DNA of 64,000 nucleotides from Symbiodinium natans (Eukaryota; Sar; Dinophyceae; Suessiales; Symbiodiniaceae), in contig CAJNDS010002432.1 in the NCBI GenBank assembly GCA_905221605.1, forward strand, positions 366,207-430,206. Direction: 5' to 3'. Below the pieces are notes generated by a model. It made no database searches. It was not told where the DNA came from and was given only the letters and a program-made list of their open reading frames with translations. A program made the translations under genes and the position numbers. This document shows, in pieces, positions 52,151 through 63,400 of the stretch (positions within the stretch are counted from its first letter, which is position 1; the number at the start of each line of letters is the position of its first letter).

Positions 52151-53229
52151 AGCATTTGACATTGACCAATGAGTTGACAGCATGCCGTGTAGCCGTGTAG
52201 CCGTGTAGTGATTCCGCGCCACTTGTGGATTCGGCCTCACTTGCAACCATGTCTAAAACCCTCGGGAGTGCAATGTGAAAACCAATGGTCCTGCCCTCCT
52301 ATCTCTGCTTGACACCTCGCTTTGGCTCTCAACTCTGTCGAGAAAGATCATTTTCAAAGACCTGGCGTCTGGAGTGTAGGCTTTCTATTGACGACGGACT
52401 TGCATTGCCCGACACTGTTAGCTGTTAATCTGGCCACTCTGCCTGCTGGACCTGACCATTGCTTGCGCCTTCGCCTTGCCTGCCGTGCTCGAGTGGGAAC
52501 CCTCAAAATTGGAAGCCCAGAGCCCTTGGCCTTGAGCTTGCATGTAAACAAAATCCGGGCCCCGGACCCGAAGCATAAATCCTGAGCCAAGTAAGAGGGC
52601 TCCCTAAGCCTCAAGCCCGGGGCCATAAGCCTCAGAGACGCGAAGCCCGAAGCCCCAAAGCCTAAGAAGCTTTGACTCCCGGCCTGTGGCCCACTCCTGA
52701 ATCTTGATCCTCTAGGAATACGTGTGCTAGTTTTCCTTGCCGGGATCGTTGAGTGTGAGTATCGAACCCCTGAACCGCAGAGCGGTCATGGTCACGAAAG
52801 CATGGTACCAGGGAGGTAAGTGAGGCACCCCAGAACTAAGGGCGCACCGGAGGGAGAGACCTGTAGTCATTAATTGCTGCTGTTCTCGCATGGCTGTCGT
52901 CCAGGCCGAAGAAAAGTCAGACCGGGAAACAGGATCCGTCAGGCATTGGCTTTGCATGTCTTTCTTGACACGAATTTGTATTGCTGCAGCCATGTGAACA
53001 AAGCGTGGGCAGGTCTTGCTTGCCGGGGCTCATCAGATCAGGATGCCAGTTGCCAGCCTACTTTTTGTGATTTCAAGACATCAGCCGAAATGAAGAAGAT
53101 ATCAGATGATAGAGGGCTTCGTTTCGGCCAAGGCAATTTGGACCCGTCGAAGCGCTGCTGAGATGCACATGTGTGTTAAATTGAGTTGGCACCGCCACCT
53201 GTGCATGAGCTTTGCTTGCTGTGTTCAGA
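52151..53229. other. Intronic or intergenic, no clear exon
   Basis: Includes AAGCCC/GGGCTT-rich degenerate telomere-like sequence at about 52555-52675. Confidence 0.35.
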
Positions 53230-53464
53230 AAGACAAAGGAAATTATTATGCCACGTGGACAGCCTCCACGCTGAAAGAATGTTTTGACATCTGCAGCTGG
53301 AAGCAGGAATGCGGGCACGCAGTAGCGACATGTTCGCCGAGCCTAATATTGCCCAATGCAGGATTGCAGCGGTGTGGAGTTCGCTGAGAACCACTCGTAC
53401 TGCGAAGTTCGGGTCCGAGCAGTGGAGCCGGCTGGGCGGGGTAATGGCTTTCACGTTTGCAACT
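53230..53464 (+). CDS. Two exons of a PAN/Apple-like domain
   Basis: Exon 53230-~53323: GNYYATWTASTLKECFDICS then WKQECGHA. Exon ~53361-53464: DCSGVEFAENHSYCEVRV then GRGNGFHVCNS, flanked by AATGCAG and GTACGT. Splicing GCA to GAT keeps the frame. The Cys spacing (C-x3-C, C, C, C) and the C-x-G-V-x-F plus Y-C-E-V pattern resemble PAN/Apple domains, which bind protein or carbohydrate outside the cell. Confidence 0.5.
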
Positions 53465-53520
53465 CGTACGTGTTGCGTGTCTGAGAAGCTACTAACGAGT
53501 CTTGTTCGTCGTAGCAAGTT

Positions 53521-53930
53521 GAGGTGTGGAATGTTCCCATTCGCTTCACACAGCCAGTTGCCGGTTACCAGTGCTACCTTGCCTATCCACAATCGGGACA
53601 GCCGGATGGTATCAGATGGAAAGCTGCAGCCGGGATGTCGGTGTCGAGCGTCCCCGAGCCGACGTCCAACTTGTCCTTGGAGATGATTCTGGGAGGATTG
53701 CTCTTGCTAGGCATCCTGGTGGCGGCCATCTGCGCGTGCAGAAGATGGAAGAAGAAGACCCCAGCAAAGAAAGCCAAAGCAGCCAAAGCATCAGCGAAGC
53801 GAGGGCTGGACATGGAGAGCGGAGATAAATATAGCGGTGAGGCTGTAGGTTCTGGAGATGAGATGCAGCCTCTAGTGGGCGCAGCATCTGGGCTTTCGTC
53901 TCCTACTGGCTTCCACCTCAGTCGTTGCCA
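53521..53930 (+). CDS. Exon: C-terminal ectodomain, transmembrane helix and basic tail
   Basis: VWNVPIRFTQPVAGYQCYLA, a Ser/Pro linker (SVSSVPEPTSNLS, N-glycosylation site NLS), a membrane segment MILGGLLLLGILVAAICAC at about 53683-53740, then a Lys/Arg-rich cytoplasmic tail (RRWKKKTPAKKAKAAKA). Together with the PAN-like exons this gives a type I surface protein. The 3' border is unresolved. Confidence 0.6.
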
Positions 53931-54677
53931 AAGCTCGTGCAAGTTCCTGCCAGCTGCAGGGTGCATCAGGTTTTACAGCGACTGTTCGGCACCCTTCCGA
54001 GGTAGCTTCGTTTCAGGCTACGGAGGACGCACTGGTGCTTGGAACCAACCTGCGCGACTCGGCCGCTGTTGGCCAGCCGTCTTGGACTGGAGAAGGAAGA
54101 GGAACTGGAGGAGGAAGTTGATGGGGGACGATTCTTCGCGACTAAAAACTCAATGACAATTCACTGGCATTTAAGTAACTGAGGGTTGGAGAGCCTTCTG
54201 ACTCAGACGATCCAGTTCTGATTTAAGTTCCGTGCAGTGCATGCATGCAAAGCACGATGCGCTGCCAGAGGTCCTTCTCCTTTGCAGGGTCGCAAGTTGG
54301 GCAGGGTGGCTATGAGGCTTTGAATCAAGGGGTCCAAGCCCCAGCGGACGGAAGTCAAGCCACCTACCTGCAGCAACTGCGGCAGTGGTTGTAGCTTTGC
54401 GGCACTTATGAAAGTAGCTGCGGAAGAGTGTCCGTGGAAGCTAGTGTGCTTGCTACCGCCCATCGGCCCGTATGCCTGCGCTTGCACCTAAGCCCGCCAC
54501 ACTTTGGCGTTGAACCAACATTTTGTGCTGCCCCAACTTCGTTCTGTGGCGTGCGCTGCGAACCATAGCTTAGCACTGAGTAAACGCAAGCTGCCTGGTT
54601 TGAGGCAAGACTACGCTGCTCAGCCAGCAGTTGCTGCACATGACAAGCGCAATGGCAGCATGAGCGCTTTCTCATAT

Positions 54678-54878
54678 TCACCGATTTGAGAGTGTATCTA
54701 AGGAAGCGGCGCGATTTCGAGAGCTGGCTCAGCTTCAGGCGAATGCACAGGCTTGAGTTGGCTTGAGTTGAAAGAGGTTGCTGCTGCCTGTGTGTCCTGG
54801 ACGCGAAAGATGCAACTGAAGCAGGCTCGCTTTGGCTATGCTGAAGGGGCTGGCTATGGCTACGGTGTGCCTTCGTAA
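54678..54878 (+). CDS. Two terminal-looking exons
   Basis: SVSKEAARFRELAQLQANAQ (about 54678-54759), then MQLKQARFGYAEGAGYGYGV to TAA at 54877-54879. The Gly/Tyr-rich end followed by a stop looks like a true C-terminus. The gene identity is unknown. Confidence 0.4.
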
Positions 54879-55128
54879 TTCGGGTGCGTGACGAAGACTT
54901 ACTCTTGATAGGTCCATGGCCAACGTGCCAGATGTACTCTACCACCGTTTTCTCAAGATGCTGCTAAAGCGCGGCAGCTTGTTCGTTGTGTGGGCACCCG
55001 CCTGCCGTTTCACTTTGACGACCCACAAGCAAGCGAGTTCAAGACATGAGAAGTGTTGCTGCGGCGGTGAGCGCCGTACTTGGGCATTTTGTTTGTCAAC
55101 CACCTGTGTTGTTCCACAATTTCTGCAG

Positions 55129-55227
55129 GTGCTTCCTTTCCAAGACATGTTTGAGCTGCTTAAAGATCACAGCTGTGCCTTCAGTCAGGCCTCGGCCGCT
55201 GACATGCCAAGAAAGACAGCTGGCGTG
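55129..55227 (+). CDS. Exon upstream of the P-loop exon
   Basis: Acceptor TTCTGCAG, donor GTAAGG, 99 bp in phase 0: VLPFQDMFELLKDHSCAFSQ then ASAADMPRKTAGV. Joins the next exon in frame. Confidence 0.55.
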
Positions 55228-55387
55228 GTAAGGAGCTCGAGTGAGCAAGTTATGCAACCGTGTTTTTGATCGAGCTGCTGCCAAGGACGGCTGCCAACTT
55301 CTTTGATGCCACATCCGAGCAGGTCCTGAAGCAGAGTACACAGCATCCCGTGGTCTTGGCACGGTTTGGTAGAGTGTGAAGCACCAG

Positions 55388-55470
55388 GGAGGCCCGATCG
55401 CGCTGTGGATTCTTGGGCCATCCTCCGTTGGGAAGTCTACAATAACTGCTCGGCGCTTAGCCATCATGCT
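55388..55470 (+). CDS. P-loop NTPase exon (Walker A)
   Basis: After GCACCAG: GPIALWILGPSSVGKSTITA then RRLAIMLLAHS, ending near a GTGTGG donor. GPSSVGKST is a Walker A loop preceded by a hydrophobic strand, as in nucleotide or small-molecule kinases and related P-loop NTPases. The rest of the domain should lie in later exons, probably beyond the repeats at 55.9-57.6 kb. Confidence 0.6.
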
Positions 55471-55865
55471 ACTGGCACATTCTGTGTGGCAGGCTGTTCT
55501 ATTCCCTGTGTTGAGGTGGACGTTGCCCCATCCTTCGGAATTCCCCGTGCAGGCCAGGACAAGACTTGTGCCTGCCAGGCATATGTTTTGCAGCATGAAG
55601 GCGGCACACTCGAGCAAGCTGACCGGAGGCTGAGCTGCCTTCATGTCGTTTAAGCTAAACAAACTGAATTCTTGTGTTCAAGATGGTTCTCATGTCTGGC
55701 ACTGCAAGAATATGCCAGATGCGATGTTTGACATTTGGGTTGGCCTTCGCACGGGGTCTGGACTATTTTTATGGTATCAGGACTCAAACTTGGGCCCAGA
55801 ACAAGTGGTTGGATGTTTCAGAAGAACGTGCCCAGAAGTAGTTGTGCCCAAAGTAGTATGGGGGT

Positions 55866-56095
<230 letters not shown>

Positions 56096-56203
56096 GCCCC
56101 AACCGGGTGGTTTGCCCACACACAGGGTGGTCAAGCATGGGTTTGGACAAGCATGCTTGAGTCAGCTCTTGCCGCAGCATGTCAGCATGAACCATGTGGC
56201 ACC

Positions 56204-56644
56204 CAACAGCCCAAAGCCTAAACCTTAAACTCCAGAAGGTCTTGGTCCTATTTAATAGCTCAGGATTTCGCAGACGACTCGTCTTGTGGCCACTACACTA
56301 CTGACGCAGTCCCGTGCTTGTTGGGTCGCGCGGCCACAGGTCCGCGGTCTGCAGAGACGGACACGGCCCTGGCATACGGGAAGCGGGGCGCAGACGCTGG
56401 GCAGCTCGCTGAGGAGGCTTTCTTTCTGCCTCCGAAGCAGGTGGCCAGCGTCTGCGCCCCGCTTCCCGTATACCAGGGCCGTGTCCGCCTCTGCAGACCG
56501 CGGACCTGCGGCCGCGCGACCCAACAAGCACGGGACTGCGTCAGTAGCGTAGTGGCCACAAGACGAGTCGTCTGCGAAATCCTGAGCTATGAAATAGGAC
56601 CAAGAACTTCTGGAGTTTAAGGTTTAGGCTTTGGCTGTTCGTTG
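56204..56644. repeat. 441-bp near-perfect palindrome (foldback element)
   Basis: The left arm (56204-~56418) is the reverse complement of the right arm (~56428-56644) with scattered single-base differences; the loop is about 9 bp (TTTCTTTCT). The arms begin with sequence related to CAACAGCCAAAGCCTAAACC. No ORF beyond mirror-image frames. It could be a foldback/MITE-type insertion or an inverted duplication. Confidence 0.93.
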
Positions 56645-56996
56645 CCCACAAGCAGAAGACGCGGGCAAACCGTAAACTGTCTTACGCCTCAACCCTGAAC
56701 CCACGCCCGAAAGCAGTGTTATTTCCTTGAAGCCCAGGACGACAAAACACCGAAGCCCTCGTGCTGGACTCGTGCCTGAAACACTCCAAAGCCCAAACCG
56801 TAAGACGCGCGCGCGGGCAAACCATAGGGTTCTGCGAAGTCCGGAACGCAGGGAAACCCGCAGAGGGTCGTCGTTTATGAAGAAAAGAACGAAAACAAGA
56901 ACACTGTTGAAAGGCAGGCAAAGGCCAGAAACGCTGCGCCTGCGCATGTTTTATGTACCTTCCAAAAACAAGCGCGGGCAAACCATAGGGTTGCAC

Positions 56997-56997
56997 C

Positions 56998-57076
<79 letters not shown>

Positions 57077-57093
57077 CAGCAGGAGCAGCAGGA

Positions 57094-57144
<51 letters not shown>

Positions 57145-57146
57145 TG

Positions 57147-57177
<31 letters not shown>

Positions 57178-57235
57178 CAGTAGCAGTAGCAGTAGCAGTA
57201 GCAGTAGCAGTAGTAGTAGCAGTAGTAGTAGTAGT

Positions 57236-57268
<33 letters not shown>

Positions 57269-57293
57269 TAGTAGTAGTAGTAGTAGTAGTAGC

Positions 57294-57337
<44 letters not shown>

Positions 57338-57338
57338 C

Positions 57339-57422
<84 letters not shown>

Positions 57423-57468
57423 CGTAGTGGTAGTGGTAGTGGTAGTAGTAGTAGTAGTCGTAGTCGTC

Positions 57469-57529
<61 letters not shown>

Positions 57530-57640
57530 CAGCAGCAGTAGCAGTAGCAGTAGGAGGAGGAGGAGCAGCAGCAGGAGAGGAGGAGGAGGAGCAGGAGGAG
57601 AAGAAGGAGGAGGAGGAGGAGGAGCACCAGTAGTACCAGT
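56997..57640. repeat. AGT trinucleotide array with GCA and GGA blocks
   Basis: Long AGT runs with AGTAGC hexamers (57173-57210) and a GGA/GCA-rich right end (57540-57630). Confidence 0.95.
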
Positions 57641-58021
57641 CGTCGTGCAGTAGTACTCGTAGTGGAAGCAGCAGAAAAATATGAAGTAGTGCGAGCGAAG
57701 CAACTATAGCAGGAGGAAGAGGGGAAGGTGTAGCAGGCGTCGTCGTCGTTGTTCCACCATTCCCACCCTGTTTCCTACCAACTTGTTTGCTTTGGTGGGC
57801 AGGGAGATAGAGGGCCCGTGCATCACGCCAAGATGCTGTCATTGCTGATGTTTGCCGTACTTTTTGTTTGCTTGGCCAGTGCACAAGCCAATCTTGCAAG
57901 CGTTGTTTTCTTGGTTTCGCCGCAGGCGGCAATTGGATGCCGTCGTAATTGATGGCGAGTGCCCGCTTGCAAGCACCGACTGTTCATAAGCTGGCTGCTT
58001 CGTGCTATTGTTGGAGGCAAA

Positions 58022-58110
58022 GTACTGGAGGCAGCACAGATTAGCACTGCATCAACAAAGGTCATTATAGAAGGTGTTAGAGACGGCGTGCTGCAGGAAA
58101 TGTGCTGTTT
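58022..58110 (+). CDS. Candidate exon, possibly of the P-loop gene
   Basis: KVLEAAQISTASTKVIIEGV then RDGVLQEM in one frame. KVIIEGV is a strand-like segment typical after a Walker A region, but the link is inferred. Confidence 0.4.
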
Positions 58111-58594
58111 CCTGGAGTGTGTTCCTTGACAGGTACATGCGCGATGCGCATGCTGTTTGGCAGGCTTGGATTGAAACCGATGACTGGCGTTCGGCTTATC
58201 CTGTGCAGAGCTCAGCACCTGCCCTCGAAGTTGGCAAGCAGAGCAGCAGACACATCGTGATCCTGTAGGCATTGAAAGCTTTCATAAACAAGGAGAAGGA
58301 CCCCTTCGAGCAGAGTCGTTGTTGTGGTACTTCTGGATCTAGTAAGACTTCGTGCACTTTGTTCGCAGGACGACATGTGCGCAGAAGCGGCAGTGGCCTG
58401 AGTCCATCGAGGCAAGCGGAGGCTAGAAGATGGGCGGGACTCAATGGGACTCAGCCTGCGTTGCACATTTGTCACTTACTTGTCGCGATCTTTGCACGCC
58501 CTGTCTTTGCTGAGGTCAGTCGCCGCAAGAATTTGATTATTCCCCAGACGGCCCTCAAGTTGCCCAAGGCAGAAATTCTGCACGAATGAATGCA

Positions 58595-58730
58595 ATTGAG
58601 CCCTGCAGAACTCGCGGAGCTATGCGTTGTTTGTCAGAGGCACTGGCTGAGATGGAGCGGATTAAGAACAGTGGCATGCCCAGACGGCATATAGGTGGAT
58701 TCGCTGAGGAGCGTTTCCTGAAGAAGTAGC
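58595..58730 (+). CDS. Terminal exon with stop
   Basis: TRGAMRCLSEALAEMERIKN then SGMPRRHIGGFAEERFLKK to TAG at 58728-58730, after CCCTGCAG. Charged helical end; probably the last exon of the gene that includes the P-loop exon. Confidence 0.45.
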
Positions 58731-58897
58731 AGCTCAGAGGCTTAGTTGAACATGCAGCGGCGACATGTCGAGGTGGATACACGAACCACGTCCTGGCCGT
58801 GGTAGCTCCGTTGGTTGAATGTCAAAGACGCGGGTGACGCAGCTGCAATGTGCAATGCACAGCGGTTAGGAGAGGCGGAGTCCATGCTCGTTGGCAG

Positions 58898-59190
58898 ACC
58901 CCAAACCCTAACCCCTAACCCCGAAACCCTAAACCCTAAACCCTAAACCCTAAACCCTAAACCCCCCTGAACCCTAAACCCTAAACCCTAAACCCTAAAC
59001 TCTAAACCCTTGGAATCCATGCGAGGCAGAAGCGAGAGCTTTCCACTGGGAAGCGGTATCAGCCAGACGAGCCGGAGTCCAAACGTGAGTTTAAGGTACC
59101 CTGAACCCTAAACCCCCCCCAAAATCCCAAGATTTAAACCCAAGAAAGCCTAAAACCCAAAGTAAGCCCTAAACCCTAAATCCCCCGCTC
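58898..59190. repeat. Interstitial telomere-like arrays (CCCTAAA)
   Basis: CCCTAAA units at 58898-59010 and a degenerate patch at 59097-59190, separated by about 85 bp of unique sequence. Confidence 0.92.
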
Positions 59191-59854
59191 TAAGAAGGGC
59201 GGCCCTGGAGCTGCCTCCCAAAGCCAAGCTTTGGGGACATTGGCTCAGTCAACAGAAAGTGGAGCAGAGAATCTCAGGTTCGAGCGGTCCATTTCCGCAA
59301 TACCTCCCCTCATTGCGGCGTGCAATGGCCGATTCAGAATCGTCCAGAGCTCAGTTTCTGCAGTGTCTTGCGCGTCAGTTTTTCGTGCGCCAAAGCGACC
59401 TTGCAGGAACTGATGCAGTTTAAACGTAAGTAAGTAAGTAAGTGTGTGTGTGTGTGTCCGCGCGTAACAGATGTTGGCACACACGAGAAACCATCCAGCT
59501 CTTCAGTTGTGTGTCGAAAGCTTTTGGTTTTTCTTCTTGGACAGTGATGTGTGATGTTCTGTAGCCAGATCCAAAACTTCTCCAGCACTTGCAAAAGCGT
59601 GCGTAAATCCTCCGAGTGGCCGCGCACCTCGGGCCTCGAAACGTCAAACGCGGAAGCTTAGCGCCAGAAAACCAGCTGAATCCCGTCTGAGTCAGTCGTA
59701 GCATGTATGCCAGGGTCAGTTGCCCTCCAGCTTCTTTGAAGGTGCGGGCGCGTGAGCGACCTGGAACTTCTCACAGGATGGACTTTGAGACCCTCCAGGA
59801 AGGCAGCGGTGGTACAGCAGCCCTAACCCTCAGCTTCTCTGGAAGTTCCTGGCC

Positions 59855-60255
59855 AGTTCTGGAAGTTCCTGCTCCAAGCTGCTGAGGAGAGTGGGTTGAG
59901 CAGCCCCCAGATGACAGCCGACGAGGATTTGGAGGCCGAGAATCAGACGACCAGAGAGACTCGGGTGACTCTGCAGTGCATCTTCGAAGTGTGTCGGCGC
60001 AGAGGCCATCATCCGCAAAGCGGTGGACACTCCCGTGGCGAACCAGGTGTACCATAGGATTATAAATTACAATGAAAGCCAGTCTTTTTTGTGTGGCACC
60101 ACAGACGCAAAGCACCTCGTGAGGCAGCTGCTGTGCCCTGATCTTGGACTTGGGCGCATGCATGACGCGTTGACGTTTCACTCGATAATGGATCTCTTCC
60201 GCTTGCAAGGCCTCAACACTTCTTGCAAGACTTGGTTAGCCGTTCCGTTTTGGTG
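59855..60255 (+). CDS. Candidate coding segments, frames change
   Basis: FWKFLLQAAEESGLSSPQMT and TTRETRVTLQCIFEVCRR in one frame, then EAIIRKAVDTPVANQVYHRI and TTDAKHLVRQLLCPDLGLGR in the next, to TGA 60253-60255. Both look coding; either a short intron or a frameshift separates them. Not recognised. Confidence 0.3.
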
Positions 60256-61119
60256 ACAAAGCCAAACTCTTTTGGAGTGTGTACAGTGTGAAGTGTTTTG
60301 ATTGATGTATGCCGAAGAGCCAAGAAGACGGCCGGCATGTGCCAAACACACACAAGACATTGCCCGCAATTATGAACAGCGCCAAAAGACGTGTGCCCCT
60401 TGACTTCCGAGTGCTGCAAATGAATGGTATGTGGCAAAAAGCACTTGTCGTTGTAACTTTATTCTCCTTCGGATGGTTCAGGCTCTCTGAAGGTTTGAAG
60501 AGGACAATTGCACGTTACAGTTGGGTCTGTTGAGTTCACCTTGGCCAAGACCACGACATCAATGGGCAACGAATATATTCTGCAGTTGCCTGCCTGTGCT
60601 CGAAGCTGTTGGCTTGCAGTGCGGGAGTGTGGTGATGCCCCGCGGAGCCGTTCTGAAGGAATGGCTCCCTCTCCCGGGCGTACCTCGCACTCCATTGACC
60701 ACTGCGTAGATGATGTGTTGCGCCTTGGATTTGGAAACAGAAAGGTCGGGCTACTTCTCCATCGTCCATCTGTTGGCATCAACATGCGTCAGCTGAAGTT
60801 GCTTCTGCTGGTTGTATGTTTTACATGGTGAGGGTCTTAGCTGCGATTTTTCGATTTGTTGGCTTGGTTCGTTTTGGCCTGTATCGAAAAAGTCTACTGA
60901 GTCTACTGGCCATCGAATCTGGATTGGCAGCCTGACGAAGTGTGGGCATTCCTCTTTCACGTGCACCGAGGAGTATCTTGGAAGAGGATTGGAACTTTGT
61001 ACAGCTTCTAACACAGCACCGGCGGAAGTTCAAGGTACCTTCGCAGGCAGCTGGCTGCATTTCTTTGGGGGGTTGCACCAGATATTAAGAGCATCAGTTT
61101 GGCAATTCTCATCCTGCAG

Positions 61120-61182
61120 GAGATGCAGACCTTCTCTCAGAAGCTCTGCCGAGTTTGCTTGTCAACGATGCTGTCTCAAGGT
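61120..61182 (+). CDS. Short exon
   Basis: GDADLLSEALPSLLVNDAVS between TCCTGCAG and GTGCGC. Small, but composition and borders agree. Confidence 0.4.
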
Positions 61183-61733
61183 GCGCATGGTGTGAAGTTG
61201 CAAGTGCTCTCCTGTTTTAGATCGTTCCACACGCACAAGGACTGTATCGCAGCGTGTTAAAGACTTATTCTTCCACAAGAGCACTCTTTTTTTGCTGCAT
61301 CTTTGTGACCATGACAATGGCATGACTATCTCAAGCACAGCATGCTGGTATCATTGTTTCGGCAACATGTCTCAGCTGTGATTCTGTTGTGCCTGCTTTG
61401 CTTTAGATCTTGATCGTATTGACAGTGCGGTTTCGGGTTTCGGGTTTAGGGTGTCGGGCTTAGGGCTTCTCGAAGTTTGTTCTCTGATGGTTTCTCCTGT
61501 ATCTTGTGCTTCACTTCGTTGCGTTGGTCGAGATGAAGCAACCTAGATCATGGACGCCCATGGACCTCTAGCCATCAGTATGTCAGGACATGAAAAAGGG
61601 GTCCTGTTTGTTGAAAGAGGGCCCGGCAATGGGTGTTGCTCTTGCGCTGCATGGTGGCTTTGATCACTGACGTCTTAACTTGTACATCCAAGCATGTCCT
61701 AGACTTCGCAGACTCCTCTTTCCTCTTTGCAGC

Positions 61734-61850
61734 GCGGAGGCCAAGACGCCTTGTCTGCAAGCCTGAAAAGATCCGAGCAGGAGCTCAAGGCTGCACGGCA
61801 GGACTTGAAGAGGGCTCAACACGGACCCTCCAGTTTTGTCAGGGTTCCTC
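61734..61850 (+). CDS. Coiled-coil exon
   Basis: A strong acceptor (CTCTTTCCTCTTTGCAG), then GGQDALSASLKRSEQELKAA and RQDLKRAQHGPSSF. Heptad-like Leu/Ala spacing. Confidence 0.5.
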
Positions 61851-61989
61851 GAAGCTCTTGAAAGAAGCATCAGACCCCTTGATTGATTGTCCTACTTGCC
61901 CTCTTGGTGATCAGAGAGACTGGAAGAAAGAGTGAAAGCGGATGGCGGGGAGGTCCTGCCTCGGGTACCCCCCACGGGGGGCAACCGGG

Positions 61990-61993
61990 AGGG

Positions 61994-62038
<45 letters not shown>
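61990..62038. repeat. Homopolymer G run
   Basis: About 45 G's; length may be affected by sequencing. Confidence 0.85.
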
Positions 62039-62039
<1 letters not shown>

Positions 62040-62837
62040 CGGAGCGTGGGCTCTTGAGGGTAATTTTTTTTTTGTATTTGGCTTTGTACCTTTTGCTATC
62101 TGCATACAAAGAGTCGCGTGAAATGAGATTAACTTGGACCAAGTGAAGTACCACACACGGGCGCAAGCGAGAGCCTCCAATTGTACATTGTATGGCAGGG
62201 TGGGAGATCGCTCATTGGGGAGCCATCAGTGGAGAGACAGTGGGAAGTGCCACCGCGAGCCAAAACCGACGAGAGTGGGACTGCACTATGTTTGTCTGCT
62301 GCGCGAGGACTTTGAGATGAAGCTGGTTCGTTGCAACCTAGGTGCCGGAGCCCTACGCTCCTCCTTTCCGGCAGGGCGCGCGTGAAGAGACCAAACACGG
62401 TTCACTGCTCATCCAAGGCAATGAAGCAGCTGGATCTGGTGTCTCGGTGCAAAGTTTGAAGTCCTGGATCCCAGACTCGCTCAGCTGCATGAGACCTGCT
62501 CTCACTGCTCTGCAGGTAAAGGGAGGGACAGGAGCACCCGATGCAGACGACAGAATAACTTTCTTTGCGGCTTGGACCTTTTTAGAGCATGCTGGGATAC
62601 TGTACCTGCCTACCAACCTGAAACTCAGGAGCCAATGCGACATTTGACGGAGGAGCACATGACTTTTCTTTGGAAAAAAGTCCATAGAGTCCAAGCTGCA
62701 GCTCCCACCTGTCATAGGAAGCTTGCAAAATTTCTCGAGGATCAGCGCATCCTGGTCCTCCTCATTGTCAAGGAACCATTCAATGCTACACTTGTTGGTC
62801 TCGTGCTTTTGTGTCGAACTTGATGCCAGGACAAGCT

Positions 62838-62957
62838 CCAGCAGATCATTGACGGAAATGCATCTGCTTCTTTTGTTGAAGAGCTCAAAAGTACCATGGG
62901 CCTGGCTCCAGCCCCAGTGGCCTTGCCTGAAGTGATGGCATGGCTTGCCATCACCCG
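62838..62957 (+). CDS. Exon, unknown
   Basis: After AGCTCCAG: QIIDGNASASFVEELKSTMG then LAPAPVALPEVMAWLAITR. No ATG at its start. Confidence 0.5.
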
Positions 62958-63078
62958 TTAGAGTGTCAGCGTTGCTCGGAGCCAAGGACGTGAACAAGCT
63001 GGAAGCCGGCAAGGCGAACCCCATCTGCAAGCGACACGCTGCAGTGGTCAGGAAACGGAAAAGACCTTCTTATGCCAG

Positions 63079-63155
63079 GTTCGTCGGGACCCGGAGGATG
63101 ATGAGGACCCCCCAAAAAAAGAGTTCGTGTCAGTGAGCGTGTACTACGGGCACAC
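63079..63155 (+). CDS. Exon, acidic then beta-like
   Basis: After CTTATGCCAG: VRRDPEDDEDPPKKEFVSVS then VYYG. The right border is unclear. Confidence 0.4.
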
Positions 63156-63400
63156 AGTTGCCATCAATCCGACCCACGTTGCGCCGACAGTGCCTTTCCA
63201 AACTCTCCTTCCCCCTGCATGGCTTCATACGTCAGACTCAACACGAAACTCTGACCAGGACGATGTTGACCTCGAGACGGCAGCGGGCTCAGACTTGCAC
63301 GGGAGACACTGTGCGTCTGAGCACATCTCAGGCTTTGCGTCGAGCCAAGGCCTAGATTCATTGGCACCCTGTTGCGCTTGTGTGCTTTGGATGTTGGCAG

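Noticed and set aside
51560-52246. A 228-codon minus-strand ORF
   Set aside because: Opposite a + strand exon with better composition (51985-52150); no domain and inconsistent with the single-strand orientation of the region.
56252-56620. Two near-identical ORFs on opposite strands
   Set aside because: Mirror images created by the palindrome; no coding evidence.
56682-57932. A 416-codon minus-strand frame and other long frames rich in Thr, Leu and Tyr
   Set aside because: Produced by the AGT/GGA array at 57.0-57.6 kb.
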